From Microbacterium sp. Au-Mic1 (lineage in GTDB: Bacteria > Actinomycetota > Actinomycetes > Actinomycetales > Microbacteriaceae): a DNA stretch of 64,000 bases. The notes below the pieces were generated by a model. The model saw only the letters and a list, made by a program, of their open reading frames with translations, searched no databases and was not told the origin of the DNA. Numbering within the stretch: the stretch's first letter is position 1; every line of letters begins with the position of its first letter. Below, piece after piece: positions 45,939 to 57,839 of the stretch. The stretch covers positions 62,001 through 126,000 of the forward strand of contig NZ_JAJTTF010000001.1 in the NCBI RefSeq assembly GCF_021341785.1, given 5' to 3'. A program made the translations under genes and the position numbers.

Positions 45939-47004
45939 GGTCAACGCGGGGGCGGCCCTCACGGCGGAGCAGATCACCGCAGCGCGGTCCTGCCTCCTGG
46001 GAGGGATCGATGAGAGTACGGTGGCGGCACGCAAGCATGCGGCGCGGCGCCCGGCGTTCCTGATCGCCGGAGCAGTCGTCGGGGCCGCTGCGGTCACGGC
46101 GACGGCGCTGGTCGTCACGCACGTCGCAACGCCGGCGCCCCGGGTCGAGGCGATTCCTGCCCCGAGTGCAAGCCCTGCTCCGTCGGGGGCGGCGACTCCT
46201 GCGCCCTATCCGTCCGCAAGCACGGGGGCGGGCACCAGCCCGCAGGAGCCGTTCCCCGGTACGACTCCGCAGGAGGGGCAGTACCTGCGGCTGACGACGA
46301 AGACCGAGGTGCTGGTCTACCGCGGCCCCGAAGGCACTGCCTATGAATGGGGGTACCGGTACCCGACCGTTGGCATGCCGTTCTCCGCCCTGTTGGTGCG
46401 CACGGACGGGACGCTCTACGTCCCCGCCGACCGCGCATCGGAGTGGGTGCAGGTCTCCGGCCCTCCCTCGCAGAGGGTGCGCCCGTTTCCGGAGCCGCAG
46501 TCGCCCGAGGACGCAGCCGCCTGGGACGCCCTGTTGCCGGCGGGAAGCGGTGACTCGATCGCCCGGGCGGCAGGGGGCCGGTTCTCCGAACGGTCGACGC
46601 CGACTGACTTCTCCGTCTATCCCGGCGACCCGTCCGCCCTGCTCGATTATCTCCGTGCACAGTTCGCGGAGTCGGGTCCGGACGTCGATGAGCAGATGAT
46701 GATGGCGATGGTCGGAGTGCTCAGGGGCAACCTCGCGCCCGCACCGCTGCGCAAGACGTTCATCGAAGCCCTGGAGCTCTCGGGGAAGAGCACCGTCGTC
46801 TCCACGGAGGGACCGATCACCACCTACGCGGTGGACTACGTGACCACCGGTGTGCGGCGCGAGACGATCACGATCGACGCGAGAACGGGGTGGGCGACGG
46901 AGTACACTCTCTCGGTGCATCGGGACGACGGCGGCCTCGTCCCCGAGAGCGTGCCGGATCTGCGATTCACTCTGTCGCAGGAGATTGTCGATTCTGCTCC
47001 GTAG
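45913..47004 (+). CDS. Membrane partner of sigma copy 2, putative short-tail anti-sigma factor
   Basis: A 363-residue paralogue of the protein at 43551. The cytoplasmic tail is about 47 residues (MDVFERV, then ITAARSCLLGGI), followed by one membrane helix (about 49-70), a Pro/Ser/Ala-rich spacer (about 75-115) and an extracellular domain with TPQEGQYLRLTTKTEVLVY and, late, TIDARTGWATEYTLS. Shared points with copy 1 are MDVF(D/E), (L/I)T(S/A)AR in the tail and PQ(A/E)GQYLR after the spacer. ATG 45913 follows GGAGAGG inside the sigma gene. No zinc motif and no catalytic motif was seen. The role is inferred. Confidence 0.7.
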   Translation: MDVFERVREVNAGAALTAEQITAARSCLLGGIDESTVAARKHAARRPAFLIAGAVVGAAAVTATALVVTHVATPAPRVEAIPAPSASPAPSGAATPAPYPSASTGAGTSPQEPFPGTTPQEGQYLRLTTKTEVLVYRGPEGTAYEWGYRYPTVGMPFSALLVRTDGTLYVPADRASEWVQVSGPPSQRVRPFPEPQSPEDAAAWDALLPAGSGDSIARAAGGRFSERSTPTDFSVYPGDPSALLDYLRAQFAESGPDVDEQMMMAMVGVLRGNLAPAPLRKTFIEALELSGKSTVVSTEGPITTYAVDYVTTGVRRETITIDARTGWATEYTLSVHRDDGGLVPESVPDLRFTLSQEIVDSAP

Positions 47005-47086
47005 AGGGAGAGCTCAGTAGGGGGCGTGGAGCCCCGTCGCCGTTCGTGGCGACGGGACTCCGGTGCCCGACGTCGGCACCCGAAAG

Positions 47087-47092
47087 TAGACT
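47087..47092 (+). promoter_or_regulatory. -10 box for a leaderless dnaE mRNA
   Basis: TAGACT ends seven bases before ATG 47100. Confidence 0.5.
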
Positions 47093-47099
47093 CGAAGGC

Positions 47100-50618
<3,519 letters not shown>

Positions 50619-50702
50619 GCCGGGAACCGCGCTTCTCTGCCCGAGCACGCGCGCGCTGTCGCGCGGGCGCAGGCCGCTCAGGGGGTCCCCACCGCCGCCA
50701 GG

Positions 50703-50708
50703 TAGTAT
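50703..50708 (+). promoter_or_regulatory. Likely -10 box before the 50765 gene
   Basis: TAGTAT lies 56 bases before ATG 50765, with a GAAAGGAAG ribosome site at 50751-50759. No clear -35 box or dnaE terminator was seen in this 146-base gap; GCGCGC repeats near 50650 could weakly fold. Confidence 0.4.
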
Positions 50709-50764
50709 CTGGTCCCGTTCGACGGCCGAAGTCCCCAGCGGCCGCACGACGAAAGGAAGTACTG

Positions 50765-52219
50765 ATGACCGGCGACGTCCCCTTCGCTGAGATGGCGCAG
50801 GACGAACAGGATCCGACATCGAGCACTCTCGCTCCGTCCGACACGGAAGTCGACGACGCGGCCCTGCCCACTGCGGCTCCGCAGCAGGGCTGGTTCGGTT
50901 TCACGCTGCGCGAGCTGATCGTGATCGCCGCATGGGTGATCGCGTTCGCGCTGTCCTTCGTGCCTGGTGCCGGCAGCGTCCTCGACGCCTCGGCGACCGT
51001 CTGGACGATGAACGGCGCCTGGGCACTGGCGATCGGCGTGCCCACCGCGGCGGTGTTCCTCGTCGTGCTGCGACGCCTCTCGCCCGAGGGGATCCGCCGG
51101 GTCGGCTCCCTCGGCATCGATCAGTTCGCCTCGGTGGCCTTCTCCGTCGCCCTGGTCAGCTGGGCCGTGATGCTGTGGCAGCAGCTGGATCTCGTCGCCG
51201 CGACCCGGCGGTCTGCGCTGGTCACGTGGCCGCTGTGGCTGGAGATCCTGCTGATGCTGGTGCTCGTCGGCGTCACCGTGTTCGCAACGCTCATCCCCGG
51301 GATCCGCGAGGACTTCGAGGACCGCATCGAGACCCTCGCGCACCGCAACGCGAACCCGGTGCGTCCGGTGTTCACCCGACCGCGGCCGGTGCGGGCGAGG
51401 GGAAGCATCTCCGACCCGCAGAACGAGGACGACGTGGATCCGGGTCTGCTGCACGAGAACGAGGTCGGAGCCGCAGGGCATCTCTCCGCCACCGGGGTCA
51501 CCGGCGCGGTGGTCCAGGGAGAGGCGGGCTACGTGCCGGAGCACCATCGTGAGTCCTTCCTCGTGTCGGAGGAGAACGACGTTGCGGCGTCTGCGCACGG
51601 GGAGACATCGGTCGCGGTGGAGACGGCGATGCCGGCCGCCGACGCCCCGTCCGATGTCGTGCCGGCCGACGATGCACCGACCGAGGCGATTCTGGACTCG
51701 GCTCCCGTGGATCGCCAGGCCTCCATGACGCCGGCCTCCGCTGAGGACCCGCAGGAGCAGGGCGAGCCCGCCACCCGGGCGGACGCCCGGCGCGCCGTCG
51801 CCGATGTCGAGGAAGCGACGGAGTCGGGGCCCGAAACGGACGCCGCTCGCGGATCCGAGCAGGAGCCGGACGCGGCGACCGCGCCGCACGACCTGTCCGA
51901 CACCATGACCGAGGTGCTCGGCGAGCTGCTCGAACCTTCGGCGGACGAGGTGGCCACGCACGCGGTCGACGTCGTGCCGCAGAACGACGGCCGCGAGGTC
52001 GCTTCGGGGTCGGCGGGGCAGGGTGAGCAGCCCCAGCCGTTCTGGGCGCTCGCGCCCGACACGCGGGTCGTTCATGACGCACGCGGAGACACGATTTTCA
52101 AGATCGGGCCCGATGCGTGGATCCTTGTTCTCGAGGATCGCGGCGGCGCCTTCGTGGTGCGCCACGACGACGGTCGCGTGGGCTACCTGCACGACACCGA
52201 GAACATGACCCGAGGCTGA
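50765..52219 (+). CDS. Membrane protein of unknown function with long acidic C-terminus
   Basis: A 484-residue protein I do not recognise. The N-terminal 45 residues are acidic, then four hydrophobic segments (about 45-200; e.g. ELIVIAAWVIAFALSFVPG and LEILLMLVLVGVTVFATLIP). Residues about 200-415 are low-complexity, rich in Asp, Glu, Ala, Pro and Thr. The last 60 (FWALAPDTRVVHDARGDTIF, then FVVRHDDGRVGYLHDTENM) form a small compact beta-type domain. It ends six bases before hisD and probably shares its transcript. The disordered middle and small end domain look like a tether, but a function cannot be assigned. Confidence 0.75.
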   Translation: MTGDVPFAEMAQDEQDPTSSTLAPSDTEVDDAALPTAAPQQGWFGFTLRELIVIAAWVIAFALSFVPGAGSVLDASATVWTMNGAWALAIGVPTAAVFLVVLRRLSPEGIRRVGSLGIDQFASVAFSVALVSWAVMLWQQLDLVAATRRSALVTWPLWLEILLMLVLVGVTVFATLIPGIREDFEDRIETLAHRNANPVRPVFTRPRPVRARGSISDPQNEDDVDPGLLHENEVGAAGHLSATGVTGAVVQGEAGYVPEHHRESFLVSEENDVAASAHGETSVAVETAMPAADAPSDVVPADDAPTEAILDSAPVDRQASMTPASAEDPQEQGEPATRADARRAVADVEEATESGPETDAARGSEQEPDAATAPHDLSDTMTEVLGELLEPSADEVATHAVDVVPQNDGREVASGSAGQGEQPQPFWALAPDTRVVHDARGDTIFKIGPDAWILVLEDRGGAFVVRHDDGRVGYLHDTENMTRG

Positions 52220-52225
52220 GGACGC

Positions 52226-53560
52226 ATGCAGACGATCGACCTGAGGGGTCGCACCCTCTCCACCGCCGAGATGCTGGCCGCCGTGCCGCGCGCCACGGCT
52301 GCCCGCGCCGAGGCTCTGGCGACCGCCACCGCGATCGTGGAGGACGTGCGCGTCCGTGGCGAAGAGGCGCTGCGCGAGCAGGCCGAGCGCTTCGACCGGG
52401 TCAGCGGGCACGCGATCCGAGTCCCTCGAGAGCACCTCGACGAGGCGCTCGCCGGAGTCGACCCGCAGGTGCGCGAGGCGCTGGAGGCCGCGATCGATCG
52501 CGTGCGCCAGGGTTCTGCCGCGCAGGTGCCCGCGTCGCAGGTCACCGAGATCGGTCCGGGCGCGCGCATCGTCCAGCGCTGGCAGCCGGTCGGCCGGGTC
52601 GGCGTCTACATCCCCGGCGGCAAGGCGCCGCTCGCCTCGAGCGTCGTGATGAACGTGGTCCCTGCCCAGGTCGCCGGCGTCGACAGCATCGCGCTGGCCT
52701 CCCCGCCGCAGGCGGACGAGGACGGCCGCATCCACCCGACCATCCTGGCCGCGGCGGCTCTGCTCGACGTGGACGAGGTCTATGCGATCGGCGGCGCCGG
52801 CGCGATCGGCGCGCTCGCACACGGCGTCGCGGCGATCGGACTCGACCCGGTCGACGTGATCTCCGGCCCGGGCAACAACTATGTCGCCTCCGCCAAGCGC
52901 GCCGTCGCCGGTGTCGTCGGGACGGACTCCGAGGCGGGTGCGACCGAGATCCTCGTCGTCGCCGACGCCAAGGCCGACCCTCGTCTCATCGCTGTCGACC
53001 TGATCAGCCAGGCCGAGCACGATGAGCAGGCCTCCGCCGTTCTCGTCACGGACTCGGCGGAGCTCGCGGACCGCGTCGCGGCCGAGGTCGCGACGGCCGC
53101 TGCCGTCACCCGGCACAGCGTGCGCGTGCAGACGGCGCTCGACGGCCCCCAGTCGGCGATCGTCCTGGTCGACGATCGTGCTGCCGCCGTGGCGTTCAGC
53201 AACGCCTACGCCCCCGAGCACCTCGAACTGCACCTCGTCGACGCCGAGGAGGCGGCCGCCGCCTTCACGAGCGCCGGCGCCGTGTTCGTCGGAGACCAGA
53301 CGCCGGTGAGCCTGGGCGACTACATGGCGGGCAGCAATCACGTGCTCCCGACCGGGGGACAGGCGCGCTACGCGTCCGGCCTCGGCGCCTACACGTTCCT
53401 TCGCCCGCAACAGGTGATCTCGTACGACCGTGATGCGCTGGCGCGTGCTCGCAAGGGCGTCGTGGCGCTCGCCGACGCCGAGATCCTCCCGGCCCACGGC
53501 GAGGCCGTCGAGGCCCGGTTCACAGCCGCGGCCGCGCCCGCCGCGGTGGCCGGGGCGTAG
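52226..53560 (+). CDS. hisD: Histidinol dehydrogenase
   Basis: A 444-residue zinc enzyme catalysing the last two oxidations from L-histidinol to L-histidine with NAD+. [33 protein letters not shown], the APEHLEL segment with the catalytic Glu-His pair and [15 protein letters not shown] are typical. It is not followed by hisC or other his genes, a separation common in actinobacteria. ATG 52226 follows GAGGACGC. Confidence 0.96.
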   Translation: MQTIDLRGRTLSTAEMLAAVPRATAARAEALATATAIVEDVRVRGEEALREQAERFDRVSGHAIRVPREHLDEALAGVDPQVREALEAAIDRVRQGSAAQVPASQVTEIGPGARIVQRWQPVGRVGVYIPGGKAPLASSVVMNVVPAQVAGVDSIALASPPQADEDGRIHPTILAAAALLDVDEVYAIGGAGAIGALAHGVAAIGLDPVDVISGPGNNYVASAKRAVAGVVGTDSEAGATEILVVADAKADPRLIAVDLISQAEHDEQASAVLVTDSAELADRVAAEVATAAAVTRHSVRVQTALDGPQSAIVLVDDRAAAVAFSNAYAPEHLELHLVDAEEAAAAFTSAGAVFVGDQTPVSLGDYMAGSNHVLPTGGQARYASGLGAYTFLRPQQVISYDRDALARARKGVVALADAEILPAHGEAVEARFTAAAAPAAVAGA

Positions 53561-53563
53561 GCT
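53558..53563 (+). promoter_or_regulatory. -10 box for a leaderless nrdR mRNA
   Basis: TAGGCT overlaps the hisD stop codon and ends seven bases before ATG 53571. Confidence 0.45.
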
Positions 53564-53570
53564 TTCTCGA

Positions 53571-54044
53571 ATGCACTGCCCGTTCTGCCGTCACCCGGAC
53601 TCCCGCGTCATCGACTCGCGCACGAGCGATGACGGTCTGTCGATCCGTCGTCGCCGTCAGTGCCCGGAGTGCGGCGGACGCTTCTCGACGACCGAGACCG
53701 CGAGCCTCAACGTCATCAAGCGCTCCGGCGTGATGGAGCCGTTCAGCCGCGAGAAGGTGATCTCCGGCGTCCGCAAGGCCTGCCAGGGCCGCCCCGTCAC
53801 CGAGGCGGATCTGGCGATCCTCGCGCAGCGCGTCGAGGAGGCCGTGCGTCAGACCGGCGTGTCTCAACTGGACACCAACGAGATCGGCCTGGCCATCCTC
53901 GGCCCGCTGCGGGATCTGGACGAAGTCGCCTACCTCCGTTTCGCGAGCGTCTACCAGGCGTTCGACTCCCTCGAGGACTTCGAGGCGTCGATCGCCGAAC
54001 TGCGTGCCGACCATCACAGGACGGCCGCGCACACCGCGCTCTGA
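53571..54044 (+). CDS. nrdR: Transcriptional repressor NrdR
   Basis: A 157-residue regulator of ribonucleotide reductase genes. An N-terminal zinc ribbon (Cys3, Cys6 in MHCPFC, and CPECGGRF) is followed by an ATP-cone domain (about 48-140) that senses ATP/dATP. Length and motifs are complete. It starts ten bases after hisD. Ribonucleotide reductase genes are not in the window. No NrdR box was found in this gene's own upstream region. Confidence 0.97.
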   Translation: MHCPFCRHPDSRVIDSRTSDDGLSIRRRRQCPECGGRFSTTETASLNVIKRSGVMEPFSREKVISGVRKACQGRPVTEADLAILAQRVEEAVRQTGVSQLDTNEIGLAILGPLRDLDEVAYLRFASVYQAFDSLEDFEASIAELRADHHRTAAHTAL

Positions 54045-54076
54045 GCGACAGGTCGGGATCAGGGTCCGGACCCCGG

Positions 54077-54082
54077 TAGCCT
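54077..54082 (+). promoter_or_regulatory. -10 box for a leaderless pyrD mRNA
   Basis: TAGCCT ends seven bases before ATG 54090; the GGCAGGG in between could also help ribosome binding. Confidence 0.45.
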
Positions 54083-54089
54083 GGCAGGG

Positions 54090-55112
54090 ATGTATCCTCT
54101 GCTCTTCCGCCTCGTCCTCGCGCGCTTCGATCCCGAATTCGCCCACCATGCCGGCATGGTCGTGGTGCGGATCCTCGGCGTGCCGCCATTCTCCTGGGTG
54201 GCGCGTGCGCTGACCCGCCCCGCCGCGGGCGACGAGGTGCACGCGCTCGGGCTCACGTTCCCCACCCCGTTCGGCATCGCCGCCGGATTCGACAAGAACG
54301 CCGTCGGCGTGCGCGGGCTGTCCGCGCTCGGCTTCGGGCATGTGGAGGTCGGGACGGTCACGGCCATTCCGCAGCCGGGCAATCCCAAGCCCCGCCTGTT
54401 CCGCCTCATTCCCGACCGCGCCGTGGTGAACCGCATGGGCTTCAACAACGCCGGTGCGGAGGCTGCGGAGAAGCGGCTCTGGAAGCTGCGGCGGCGCCGG
54501 CCCTCCGCCGTCATCGGCGTCAACATCGGCAAGAGCCGCGTGGTCGCCGTCGAGGACGCCACCGCGGACTACGTCGCATCGGCCGTGCGCCTCGCGCCGC
54601 TCGCCGACTATCTCGCGATCAATGTCTCGTCTCCGAACACGCCGGGTCTGCGCGGGCTGCAGGCCGTGGAGACCCTCGCGCCGCTGCTGCGCGCGGTGAA
54701 GGTCGCGGCGGGTGCGACCCCGCTTCTGGTGAAGATCGCCCCCGATCTTCCCGACGACGAGGTCACCGCGATCGCGGAGCTGGCCGTCGCCGAAGGGCTG
54801 GACGGGCTCATCGCCACCAACACCACGATCTCGCGCGAAGGCCTTACCACGGATCCGGCGAAGGTCGTCGCGGCGGGGGAGGGCGGTCTCTCCGGCGCGC
54901 CGCTCAAGGCGCGTTCGCTCGCCGTCCTCCGCCTCGTGCGCGACGCCGTGCCCGCCGACTTCTGCGTGATCTCGGTGGGCGGCATCGAGACGGGAGCCGA
55001 GGTGCGGGAGCGACTCGACGCCGGCGCGACCCTCGTGCAGGGCTACACGGCGTTCCTGTACCGGGGGCCGCTCTGGGCGCGCCAGATCCGCGCGGGACTT
55101 TCCCGTCGCTGA
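54090..55112 (+). CDS. pyrD: Dihydroorotate dehydrogenase (quinone), class 2
   Basis: A 340-residue membrane-linked flavoprotein of pyrimidine synthesis that passes electrons from dihydroorotate to the quinone pool. The N-terminal helical part (about 1-40) is the membrane/quinone-binding tunnel of class 2. Key motifs are GIAAGFDKNA, NRMGFNNAGA, NVSSPNTPGL (catalytic Ser) and TNTTISR. This class fits the menaquinone-based respiration implied by the bc1-aa3 genes nearby. It is followed by a terminator. Confidence 0.95.
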   Translation: MYPLLFRLVLARFDPEFAHHAGMVVVRILGVPPFSWVARALTRPAAGDEVHALGLTFPTPFGIAAGFDKNAVGVRGLSALGFGHVEVGTVTAIPQPGNPKPRLFRLIPDRAVVNRMGFNNAGAEAAEKRLWKLRRRRPSAVIGVNIGKSRVVAVEDATADYVASAVRLAPLADYLAINVSSPNTPGLRGLQAVETLAPLLRAVKVAAGATPLLVKIAPDLPDDEVTAIAELAVAEGLDGLIATNTTISREGLTTDPAKVVAAGEGGLSGAPLKARSLAVLRLVRDAVPADFCVISVGGIETGAEVRERLDAGATLVQGYTAFLYRGPLWARQIRAGLSRR

Positions 55113-55150
55113 TCCCGTTCGGCGAGCGGTGCGGGCCACGCCGTACACGA

Positions 55151-55186
55151 AGAAGGATCCCGGCGCGTCGCGCACGGGATCCTTCT
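55151..55186. terminator. Bidirectional terminator between pyrD and the DUF3043 gene
   Basis: AGAAGGATCCCG / CGGGATCCTTCT, a perfect 12-bp stem with extra GCGC pairing in the loop, between two convergent genes. Confidence 0.8.
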
Positions 55187-55207
55187 CTCATGTCGAGGGG
55201 GTCCGGA

Positions 55208-55771
55208 TCAATCCGGGTACTGCCCGCGCTTCACCTGGGGCTTCGGCAGACGCATGAAGCGCATCTGCAGCGACCGCATGGCGGCATACCAGGCCAGGCC
55301 GCGCTCGCGCTTGTCCTTGCCGAACTTGTCGGCGATCCGACGGTTCACGCGGATGCCGAGGAAGACCATGTCGATGATCGCGATCGCGATGAAGCCCCAC
55401 AGGCCGATGAACGCCCAGTAGGCGACCAGGGTGTTCGGGATCAGAGACACGACGATCACGACGACCATGAGGGCCATGATCCACTCGCTGACGTGCCAGC
55501 CGGCGTCGACGTAGTCCCGCACCCAGCGCCGCTGCGGGCCGCGGTCGCGGACGGGGAGGTACTTCTCCTCGCCGTTGGCCATGCCGACGCGCTGGCGCTC
55601 CTGACGGACGCGCAGGTCGGCGCGGGCCTGCGCCTTGGCCTCCTTGGTGTCCGGCACGAGAGGGCGGCGTCGGGCGGCCTCCTGCTCGGCCCGCGTCGGC
55701 GTACGGCGCCCCTTGCCGCTCGCGTCGGCGGAGGAGGAGTCCTCTGGTGCGGGGGTGGGAGTGCTGGGCAC
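55208..55771 (-). CDS. DUF3043 membrane protein
   Basis: A 187-residue actinobacterial protein: a Pro/Ser/Thr-rich and then basic N-terminus (GRRTPTRAEQEAARRRPLVP), the typical DRGPQRRWVRDYVDAGW segment, two membrane helices (about 98-140), and a basic tail ending KRGQYPD. The family function is unknown. GTG 55771 is chosen because AGGAG lies six bases upstream and a minus-strand -10 box at 55820-55815 would start a leader of about 36 bases. Confidence 0.88.
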   Translation of the reverse strand: MPSTPTPAPEDSSSADASGKGRRTPTRAEQEAARRRPLVPDTKEAKAQARADLRVRQERQRVGMANGEEKYLPVRDRGPQRRWVRDYVDAGWHVSEWIMALMVVVIVVSLIPNTLVAYWAFIGLWGFIAIAIIDMVFLGIRVNRRIADKFGKDKRERGLAWYAAMRSLQMRFMRLPKPQVKRGQYPD

Positions 55772-55812
55772 GAAGGCTCCTGATGTCGAGAGAGCGGGAA
55801 AAGGGTGTTCTC

Positions 55813-55820
55813 TAAGATTA
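55813..55820. promoter_or_regulatory. Overlapping face-to-face -10 boxes
   Basis: TAAGATTA contains TAAGAT on the plus strand (55813-55818, seven bases before ATG 55826 of the M20 gene) and TAATCT on the minus strand (55820-55815, for the DUF3043 gene). One melted stretch could thus serve transcription in both directions. Confidence 0.55.
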
Positions 55821-55825
55821 CCTGC

Positions 55826-57241
55826 ATGACTTCTCCCTCCTCCTCGGTCACCGCACCCGGTGACATCGAAGCCGCCGTCACCGCAGCCGTGAGCACCGGG
55901 ATCCCCGCCGCGCTCAGCGATCTCGGCACCCTCGTGCGCATTCCCGGGGTCGCCTGGCCCGCGTTCGATCAGACCCAGCTCGTGCGCAGCGCCGCGGCGA
56001 TCTCCGAGCTCGTCGAAGCCACCGGCGTGTTCGACAGCGTGCGCGTGCTGCGGGCCGCGATCCCCGGCACCGACGAGGTCGGGCAGCCTGCGATCCTGGC
56101 GCGCCGCGCCGCGCGCAACGGCAAGCCCACGATCCTGCTCTACGCGCACCACGACGTGCAGCCCCCCGGCGACGACGAGCTGTGGGAGACCCCGCCGTTC
56201 GAGCCCACCGTCCGTGACGGACGTCTGTACGGTCGCGGCGCCGCCGACGACAAGGCCGGGATCATGGCGCACATCGCGTCCATCCGCGCGGTCGCGGAGA
56301 CGCTCGGCGACGACCTGGACCTCGGGATCGCGATGTTCATCGAGGGCGAAGAGGAGTACGGATCCCGTTCGTTCGCGCAGTTCCTCAGCGACAACGAGGA
56401 CGCCCTGCGCGCCGACGCGATCGTCGTGGCCGATTCGGGCAACTGGGACTCCGCCACGCCGGGTCTGACGGTCTCACTGCGCGGCGCCGTGCGATTCACC
56501 CTGACTGTGCGCACGCTCGACCACGCCTCGCACTCCGGCATGTTCGGGGGAGCGGTGCCCGATGCCATGCTCGCGACCATCCGGCTGCTGAACACGCTCT
56601 GGGACGAGAACGGATCCGTCGCGGTCGAGGGCCTCACGGTGCGCGACGCCGCAACGCCCGAGTACAGCGAGGAGACGCTGCGCGACGAGACCGGGCTGCT
56701 GCCGGGCGTCACGCCCATCGGCGACGGCACGATCCTCAGCCGCATCTGGAACAAGCCCTCGGTCACCGTGATCGGGGTGGACGCCACCTCCGTGGCCGCC
56801 GCGTCCAACACGCTCGCACCGGAGACCACCGTCGTGCTGAGCTGCCGCATCGCGCCGGGGCAGAGTGCGGACGACGCCTACGCCGCGCTGCAGACACACC
56901 TGCGCGCCCATGCGCCCTTCGGTGCGGAGCTCTCCTTCTCCGACGCCGATCTCGGCAACCCGTTCCTGGTCGACACGAGCGGCTGGGCCGTGGGGCTGGT
57001 GCGCGGCGCCATGGAGGACGGCTACGGCACCGCACCCGTCGACCTCGGCATCGGCGGATCCATCCCGTTCATCGCGGACCTCGTGGAGCGCTTCCCCGGC
57101 GCGGAGATCCTCGTCACGGGCGTGGAGGACCCTCACTCGCGCGCCCACAGTCCCAACGAGTCGCTGCATCTGGACACCTTCCGCCACGCCGTGGCCACCG
57201 AGGCGCTGCTGCTCACCCGGATGAACGAGATCACCCTCTGA
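55826..57241 (+). CDS. M20-family metallopeptidase (dipeptidase)
   Basis: A 471-residue zinc exopeptidase. LLYAHHDVQPPGDDELW (zinc-binding His-x-Asp), GRGAADDKAGIMA (bridging Asp), EGEEEYGS (catalytic and zinc-binding Glu) and the late EDPHSRAHSPNE zinc histidine are all present, with a dimerisation insert in the middle. It likely cleaves dipeptides, by similarity to the CNDP/PepV-like M20 group. ATG 55826 is preferred over the in-frame GTG 55805, because the TAAGAT box lies seven bases before it. Confidence 0.92.
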   Translation: MTSPSSSVTAPGDIEAAVTAAVSTGIPAALSDLGTLVRIPGVAWPAFDQTQLVRSAAAISELVEATGVFDSVRVLRAAIPGTDEVGQPAILARRAARNGKPTILLYAHHDVQPPGDDELWETPPFEPTVRDGRLYGRGAADDKAGIMAHIASIRAVAETLGDDLDLGIAMFIEGEEEYGSRSFAQFLSDNEDALRADAIVVADSGNWDSATPGLTVSLRGAVRFTLTVRTLDHASHSGMFGGAVPDAMLATIRLLNTLWDENGSVAVEGLTVRDAATPEYSEETLRDETGLLPGVTPIGDGTILSRIWNKPSVTVIGVDATSVAAASNTLAPETTVVLSCRIAPGQSADDAYAALQTHLRAHAPFGAELSFSDADLGNPFLVDTSGWAVGLVRGAMEDGYGTAPVDLGIGGSIPFIADLVERFPGAEILVTGVEDPHSRAHSPNESLHLDTFRHAVATEALLLTRMNEITL

Positions 57242-57252
57242 CGAGTCCGGGC

Positions 57253-57288
57253 GCATCGATCGCGGTCACGGCCGGTCGCGATCGATGC
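57253..57288 (+). terminator. Terminator after the M20 peptidase gene
   Basis: GCATCGATCGCG / CGCGATCGATGC, a perfect 12-bp stem with a 12-base loop, begins 12 bases past the stop codon. Confidence 0.75.
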
Positions 57289-57306
57289 CGCCCTCGTGCG
57301 CGGCGG

Positions 57307-57312
57307 TAGACT
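57307..57312 (+). promoter_or_regulatory. -10 box of the ErpA/IscA-type gene
   Basis: TAGACT lies 47 bases before ATG 57359, with the ribosome site AAGGAG at the end of the leader. Confidence 0.4.
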
Positions 57313-57358
57313 CGAAGCACGGGAACCGTGCCGGTGCACGGCCGATCCAAGGAGCGAC

Positions 57359-57718
57359 ATGAGCGACATCACCCTCACCCCCGAGACCACCGCCCACGGC
57401 GTGAAGCTCACCGACGCCGCCGCGGCGAAGGTGAAGAGTCTGTTGGAGCAGGAGGGTCGCGACGACCTCCGCCTGCGCGTCGCCGTGCAGCCCGGCGGAT
57501 GCTCCGGCCTGATCTATCAGCTCTACTTCGACGAGCGCTACCTCGAAGGCGACGAGACCGTCGATTTCGACGGCGTCGAGGTGATCGTCGACAACATGAG
57601 CGTGCCGTATCTCGACGGCGCTGCGATCGACTTCAAGGACACCATCTCGGAGCAGGGGTTCACGATCGACAACCCCAACGCGCAGGGCTCCTGCGCCTGC
57701 GGCGACAGCTTCCACTGA
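57359..57718 (+). CDS. Iron-sulfur cluster carrier (ErpA/HesB/IscA family)
   Basis: A 119-residue A-type carrier that delivers Fe-S clusters to target proteins. The three ligand cysteines are present: GGCSGLIYQL in the middle and GSCACGDSF near the C-terminus. In actinobacteria this single A-type protein usually lies beside the cytochrome oxidase genes, as here. It stands directly before ctaC, suggesting service to respiratory enzymes such as the Rieske protein encoded at the right edge (inference). Confidence 0.93.
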   Translation: MSDITLTPETTAHGVKLTDAAAAKVKSLLEQEGRDDLRLRVAVQPGGCSGLIYQLYFDERYLEGDETVDFDGVEVIVDNMSVPYLDGAAIDFKDTISEQGFTIDNPNAQGSCACGDSFH

Positions 57719-57798
57719 CCCGCGGAATCCCTTCTTCCACCCCTGCGCCAACCACGCCGAACCTGCGTGGATGGCGTGAATCGGGTGTGAGGTTGCCC

Positions 57799-57804
57799 TA
57801 GACT
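57799..57804 (+). promoter_or_regulatory. -10 box of the ctaC-ctaD-ctaF operon
   Basis: TAGACT is 35 bases before the GTG start, with GAAAGG at 57828-57833 as the ribosome site. A good -35 box was not found. Confidence 0.45.
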
Positions 57805-57839
57805 GGGGTAGCCCACGTCCGTGATCTGAAAGGTGCATC

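Noticed and set aside
42895..47004. A mobile element causing the sigma-module duplication
   Set aside because: No transposase, terminal inverted repeats or target duplications were seen. The copies have diverged throughout, so this is an old duplication.
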